Shown here in pieces: positions 58,780 to 64,000 of a stretch of DNA of 64,000 nucleotides; positions within the stretch are counted from its first letter, which is position 1, and every line of letters begins with the position of its first letter. Location of the stretch: positions 124,001 through 188,000 of the forward strand of contig LN483070.1 in assembly GCA_900016675.1 (NCBI GenBank). Reading direction: 5' to 3'. The notes below the pieces were generated by a model. It was not told the DNA's origin and ran no database searches. It saw only the letters and a program-made list of their open reading frames with translations. The DNA is from Arthrobacter saudimassiliensis. GTDB lineage: Bacteria; Actinomycetota; Actinomycetes; Actinomycetales; Micrococcaceae. The position numbers and the translations under genes are program-made.

Positions 58780-59946
58780 TCAGGAGCCCCAGGAGGCCTG
58801 GGTGCCGCCGACGCGCTCCTCGGCGATGCGCTGCTGGTAGCCCGAGGCGGCGTAGGCGGCCATGGGATCGGCGGGCAGGCCCCGGGATTCACGCCAGGCG
58901 GCCAGCTGCGGGCGGACATCGGTGTAGAAGGCATCCATCAGCACCTGATGGGCGCCGAGCACGTCGCCGGCGGCCTGCGCGGCGGCCAGGGCCCCGGCGT
59001 CGACCAGCAGGGCGCGGGCAGTCATTTCCTGGACGTTGAGCACCGAGCGGATCTGGCCGGGGATCTTGTCCTCGATGTTGTGGCACTGGTCGAGCATGAA
59101 CGCGACGCCGGCCTGCGGGTCCAGGCCGCCGCCGCGAACCACCTCGACCATGATGCGGAAGAGCTGGAACGGATCGGCGGCACCGACGATCAGGTCGTCG
59201 TCGGCGTAGTTGCGGGAGTTGAAGTCGAAGGAACCGAGCTTGCCCAGGCGCAGCAGCTGCATGACGATGAACTCGATGTTGGTGCCCGGGGCGTGGTGGC
59301 CGGTGTCCAGGCAGACCTTGGCCTTGTCGCCGAGGGCGGCGACCTGGGTGTACGCCGTGCCCCAGTCGGGCACGTCCGTGTGGTAGAACGCCGGCTCGAA
59401 GAACTTGTACTCCAGCACCAGGCGCTGCTCCTCGCCCAGCTGCGCGTAGATCTCCGCGAGCGACTCGGCGAGCCGGTCCTGGCGTCCGCGCATGTCCTGC
59501 TGTCCGGCGTAGTTGGTGCCGTCGGCCAGCCAGATCTTCAGGTCCCGGGAGCCGGTGACGTCCATGATGCGCAGGCACTCGAGGTGGTGGTCGATCGCCT
59601 TGCGGCGCACGCCCGGGTCGCTGTGGGTCAGCGAACCGAACTTGTACTCCTCGTCCTGGAACGTGTTGGAGTTGATGGTGCCCAGCTCCACGCCCTGGTC
59701 GGCGGCGTAGCGGGCCAGCGCGGCGTAGTCCTCGACCTTGTCCCACGGAATGTGCAGCGCCACCTTCGGGGCCAGCCCGGTGAACCGGTGGACCTGGGCG
59801 GCGTCGGCGATCTTCTCCTCCACGGTGCGCGGCGTGCCCGGCGTGGAGAACACCTTGAAGCGGGTCCCGGAGTTGCCGAACGCCCAGGACGGAAGCTCGA
59901 TGGCCTGCGCGGCCAGCTGGGGGGCGATGTCGTCGAATTCAGGCAT
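58780..59946 (-). CDS. rhaI: L-rhamnose isomerase (RhaI type)
   Basis: 388 residues from the ATG at 59946, eight bases after GAGAAG; GTG at 59955 and ATG at 59952 are alternatives too close to that site. The xylose-isomerase-like TIM barrel shows LEYKFFEPAFYHTDVPDWGT, VCLDTGHHAPGTNIEFI and FDFNSRNYADDDLIVG, whose acidic and His residues bind the divalent metals. It is the Pseudomonas stutzeri-type isomerase, unlike E. coli RhaA. It converts L-rhamnose to L-rhamnulose and is the first gene of the leftward operon. Confidence 0.94.
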   Translation of the reverse strand: MPEFDDIAPQLAAQAIELPSWAFGNSGTRFKVFSTPGTPRTVEEKIADAAQVHRFTGLAPKVALHIPWDKVEDYAALARYAADQGVELGTINSNTFQDEEYKFGSLTHSDPGVRRKAIDHHLECLRIMDVTGSRDLKIWLADGTNYAGQQDMRGRQDRLAESLAEIYAQLGEEQRLVLEYKFFEPAFYHTDVPDWGTAYTQVAALGDKAKVCLDTGHHAPGTNIEFIVMQLLRLGKLGSFDFNSRNYADDDLIVGAADPFQLFRIMVEVVRGGGLDPQAGVAFMLDQCHNIEDKIPGQIRSVLNVQEMTARALLVDAGALAAAQAAGDVLGAHQVLMDAFYTDVRPQLAAWRESRGLPADPMAAYAASGYQQRIAEERVGGTQASWGS

Positions 59947-60007
59947 GTGCATCACTTCTCTGTGGATAGCCGGCGGGCGGCGCCGCAGGAACGCAGGGAC
60001 ACCGCAT

Positions 60008-60051
60008 TGAATCGTTTCACCAAACTAAGCCCGAACCGTGAGCCAGGTCAA
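60008..60051 (-). promoter_or_regulatory. rhaI promoter with LacI-type operator
   Basis: On the minus strand, -35 TTGACC (60051-60046), 17-base spacer, -10 TTAGTT (60028-60023). The operator TGAATCGTTTCA (60008-60019), a palindrome with a central CG as LacI-family proteins prefer, sits just downstream at the expected transcription start. Binding there would block initiation. Confidence 0.7.
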
Positions 60052-60093
60052 ACGCCTCCCCTTGTGTCACACCAGCATCAACGGAAACTCCGT

Positions 60094-60122
60094 CTTGAAA
60101 CGTCTCAAGTTTTGGATACTAT
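60094..60122 (+). promoter_or_regulatory. rhaM promoter with LacI-type operator
   Basis: The operator CTTGAAACGTCTCAAG (60094-60109) is a near-perfect palindrome centred on CG and contains the -35 TTGAAA (60095-60100). A -10 TACTAT (60117-60122) follows after 16 bases. A compact dyad TGTGTCACAC lies at 60063-60072, just upstream. The layout implies repression by the LacI-type protein of the same regulon. Confidence 0.7.
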
Positions 60123-60250
60123 GAGTCCGGCAGCACATGAGAGCCCTCTCACAGGGACTTGTCGCCTCCGGCACGTCCAGGCCGGGCGGCCGGCTGCCGC
60201 CACAGGTGCGAAGGTCCTTTTGGACCCGCCACATTACGAAGGAGTGATGA

Positions 60251-60619
60251 ATGGGCCGTTCCCCATCCACGGCTGACCTGCAGGAGCTGGTCCGGCTTCC
60301 CGCGGAGACCACGCGCACCCGCCGGTGCTTCCTGCTCCACGTCCGCCCGGAGCGGCTCGCCGAGTACGTCGAGGTCCACCAGCGGGTCTGGCCGGAGATG
60401 CTCGAGGCGCTCCTCGAGACCGGGTGGCGGAACTACTCGCTGTTCCTGCGCGCCGAGGACGGCCTGGTGGTGGGTTACTACGAGGCCGACGACGCCGCCG
60501 CCACCCAGGAGCGGATGGACGCGCACCCGGTCAACACCCGCTGGCAGGCCGAAATGGCGCAGTACTTCGTCGAAGGCACTTCGGCGCAGACGCTGACGCA
60601 GTACTTCCACCTCGCCTGA
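60251..60619 (+). CDS. rhaM: L-rhamnose mutarotase
   Basis: 122 residues from the ATG at 60251, six bases after AAGGAG; an ATG at 60247 leads only to a very short frame. Family pattern: RCFLLHVRPERLAEYVEVHQ, VWPEMLEALLETGWRNYSLF, and the C-terminal EMAQYFVEG, with the conserved His, Tyr and Trp of the dimeric ferredoxin-like fold. It interconverts the anomers of L-rhamnose to feed the isomerase. First gene of the rightward rhamnose transcript. Confidence 0.95.
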   Translation: MGRSPSTADLQELVRLPAETTRTRRCFLLHVRPERLAEYVEVHQRVWPEMLEALLETGWRNYSLFLRAEDGLVVGYYEADDAAATQERMDAHPVNTRWQAEMAQYFVEGTSAQTLTQYFHLA

Positions 60620-60689
60620 CCCTGTCTTCTTCGGGGCACACCCGTGCCCGCTTCACAGCACCTTCTTCACCGTTGCAGAAAGGCTCGCC

Positions 60690-61994
60690 ATGAGCAGCAC
60701 CACGAAGCTCGGCGGATGGAAAGCCACCATCGCCGTGTCCATGTCCAACTACATCGAGGCCGGCTCGATCATCGCCCTGGCCACCAGCCTGACCCTCTGG
60801 CAGGAGTACTTCGGGTTCAGCAACCTGCTGGTCGGCCTGGTCGCCGCCCTGAGCGCCAACGCCTTCGGCGCCGCGATCGGCGCGCTCATCGGCGGTCCGC
60901 TGGGCGACCGGTACGGGCGCAAGTTCATCTACACGTATGACCTGATCCTCTACATGCTCGGCACCCTGCTGGTCATCTTCGCCGTGGCCCCGTGGATGCT
61001 GATCGTCGGCGTCATCCTCACCGGCATCGCCGTCGGCGCCGGCGTCCCGGTCGCCTGGACCTACATTGCCGAAGAGGCGCCGGCCGAGCAGCGGGCCAAG
61101 CACGTGGGCACCGCCCAGCTGGCCTGGTCCCTGGGCCCGGCGCTGGTGTTCCTGTTCGCCACGCTCGTCGTGCCGCTGGGCCTGACCGGCAGCCGCATCA
61201 TCTTCGCCCACCTGTTCGTCGTCGCCTTCATCACCTGGTGGATCCGCCGCGGCCTCTCCGAATCGGCCACCTGGAAGAAGTCCGACGCCGAGCGCCGCAC
61301 CGCCGAGGCCGGCGGCGTGAAGCGCCGCAACTACCGCGAGCTGCTGACCAGCGCCACCAACGTGAAGGCACTGCTGTTCCTGACCGGCGTGTACGCGCTG
61401 TGGAACCTGGTCGCCGGGCAGATGGGCATCTTCATGCCGCGGGTCTACGAGACCGCCGGCGTCGAATCCGCCACCCAGCAGAACCTGCTGCAGGTGCTGC
61501 TCTGGACCCTCACCGTGGCCGCCACCTACTTCGGCTTCATGAAGTACGGAGACCGGGTGGACCGCCGCCTGCTCTACGGCATCGGCGCCGCGCTGGGCAT
61601 CATCGCCTGGCTGCTGCTGGTGTTCGCGCACGTGACCATGCCGGTGCTGATCCTGTTCGCCGCGCTCTGGGGCGTTTCCGCCGGTATCGGTGCCCAGGCC
61701 TTCTATGCCCTGTGGGCCGCGGAAATGTTCCCGACCCGCCTCCGGGCCAGCGCCCAGGGCGTGCTGTTCTTCGTCGCCCGCATCGTGGTCGGCCTGCTCA
61801 GCTACTGGTTCCCCACGCTGCTTGCCGAGCAGGGCGTGCCGTTCGTCGGCATGATCATGATCGGCGCGCTCGTCGCCGCCATGCTCATCGGCGTGCTCTG
61901 GGCCCCGAACACCCGCGGCAAGACACTGGAGGACATCGAGGCCGAGCGTTACGGCCGGGCTCCGGAAGCCGCCCGGCAGGACGCGGCGCTCTAA
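60690..61994 (+). CDS. MFS sugar transporter, probably L-rhamnose
   Basis: 434 residues with AAAGG upstream. About twelve helices; the MFS loop 2-3 signature GGPLGDRYGRKFIYTYDLIL and the loop 8-9 counterpart KYGDRVDRRLLYGIG are present. FPTRLRASAQG near residue 350 is typical of the sugar-porter/metabolite-proton branch. It is 70 bases downstream of rhaM and under the same operator, so proton-driven uptake of rhamnose is likely. The substrate is inferred from context. Confidence 0.88.
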   Translation: MSSTTKLGGWKATIAVSMSNYIEAGSIIALATSLTLWQEYFGFSNLLVGLVAALSANAFGAAIGALIGGPLGDRYGRKFIYTYDLILYMLGTLLVIFAVAPWMLIVGVILTGIAVGAGVPVAWTYIAEEAPAEQRAKHVGTAQLAWSLGPALVFLFATLVVPLGLTGSRIIFAHLFVVAFITWWIRRGLSESATWKKSDAERRTAEAGGVKRRNYRELLTSATNVKALLFLTGVYALWNLVAGQMGIFMPRVYETAGVESATQQNLLQVLLWTLTVAATYFGFMKYGDRVDRRLLYGIGAALGIIAWLLLVFAHVTMPVLILFAALWGVSAGIGAQAFYALWAAEMFPTRLRASAQGVLFFVARIVVGLLSYWFPTLLAEQGVPFVGMIMIGALVAAMLIGVLWAPNTRGKTLEDIEAERYGRAPEAARQDAAL

Positions 61995-62041
61995 CCCGAC
62001 TTACTCCGGCGGCTGACCGCCGCGGAAGAGCTCTCCACGCC

Positions 62042-62090
62042 AAGGCCTTCGGTCCGGCCCGGGTACACACCCGGCCGGACCGGAGGCCTT
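62042..62090. terminator. Long hairpin terminator after the rhamnose transporter
   Basis: AAGGCCTTCGGTCCGGCC pairs with GGCCGGACCGGAGGCCTT (one mismatch), extended by CGGGT/ACCCG around a short ACAC loop, 50 bases after the stop of the transporter. A strong bidirectional terminator candidate, without T-run. Confidence 0.65.
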
Positions 62091-62170
62091 CGTGGTGCCC
62101 GCTCCGGGCCGCGGTGACTGCGCCGTGGTCCGCTCGGGAAACCCGGCCCGTGCTCCGCTTTGGGTACAAC

Positions 62171-62255
62171 CCCTCCAGTTTGTCCGGATCCCTCCAGTTT
62201 GAAGCGGAGGATCCGCACAAACTGGAGCCATTTCGGACAAAACGGAGGGATCCGG
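62171..62255. repeat. Cluster of four inverted and direct copies of a CTCCAGTTTGTCCG-like element
   Basis: Two forward copies (62171-62190 and 62190-62201) and two reverse copies (62209-62227 and 62232-62255) of CCTCCAGTTTGTCCGGATC or variants. Copy 1, CTCCAGTTTGTCCGGATCC (62173-62191), matches the complement of copy 3 at 18 of 19 positions. The second half, CCGGATCCCTCC, also pairs with copy 4, so two alternative folds compete. It ends eight bases from the FUSC stop. Confidence 0.8.
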
Positions 62256-62262
62256 CCGCCGC

Positions 62263-64000
<1,738 letters not shown>

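Overview
The window is high-GC actinobacterial chromosome. Gene content and order (lhr next to a Nei2-type glycosylase, desABCD hydroxamate siderophore genes, GAF-ANTAR regulators, LysG/LysE, DtxR-type iron boxes, very high G/C at third codon positions) fit Micrococcaceae, most likely Arthrobacter or a close relative. The genus call is inference. I see no rRNA, tRNA, CRISPR array, transposase or phage module. Both ends cut genes: an Rhs/YD-repeat protein on the left and tgt on the right.

Region 1 (1-15.5 kb) is the most unusual part. It looks like a minimal, non-canonical type VII (WXG100/ESX-like) secretion locus. It holds a WXG100 protein, an Rhs/YD-repeat polymorphic-toxin-like protein with a WXG100-like N-terminus, a 969-residue exported coiled-coil lipoprotein, a membrane-anchored periplasmic-binding-protein-like protein, a 1437-residue EccC/EssC-type ATPase carrying an FHA domain, and a receptor Ser/Thr kinase. 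A convergent four-gene operon of small membrane and coiled-coil proteins follows. No EccB, EccD, EccE or mycosin gene is visible. The kinase and the FHA domain suggest phospho-threonine control of secretion.

Region 2 (15.6-34.3 kb) is mostly housekeeping and stress genes. It has a manganese catalase, a six-gene cluster built around two GAF-ANTAR antitermination-type regulators and a STAS-like protein, a patatin, rlmH, a YcnI-like copper protein, a DUF4232 lipoprotein, lhr-nei2, a GT87 mannosyltransferase, an ECF sigma/anti-sigma pair, a methyltransferase, divergent lysG/lysE, and a GNAT acetyltransferase.

Region 3 (34.3-49.3 kb) is iron metabolism. A ferric-siderophore ABC transporter operon (binding protein, permease, ATPase, plus a fourth amidotransferase-like gene of unknown role) faces a desABCD operon for desferrioxamine-type siderophores. 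Both promoters carry paired DtxR/IdeR-like boxes and share an identical 13-mer. desD has an apparent 1-nt frameshift near its start. Between the operons lie a SulP transporter, an RluA-type pseudouridine synthase, an oxidoreductase and two small genes.

Region 4 (49.3-64 kb) has an SDR dehydrogenase, a cytoplasmic GH76 enzyme, a class II amidotransferase, a Nudix protein and a complete L-rhamnose regulon. The regulon reads leftward as rhaI, rhaEW, rhaB and a LacI-type regulator, and rightward as rhaM and an MFS transporter. Two LacI-type operators sit on readable promoters in the divergent control region. A FUSC-family membrane protein and the start of tgt close the window, with an unusual cluster of inverted repeats between the transporter and the FUSC gene.
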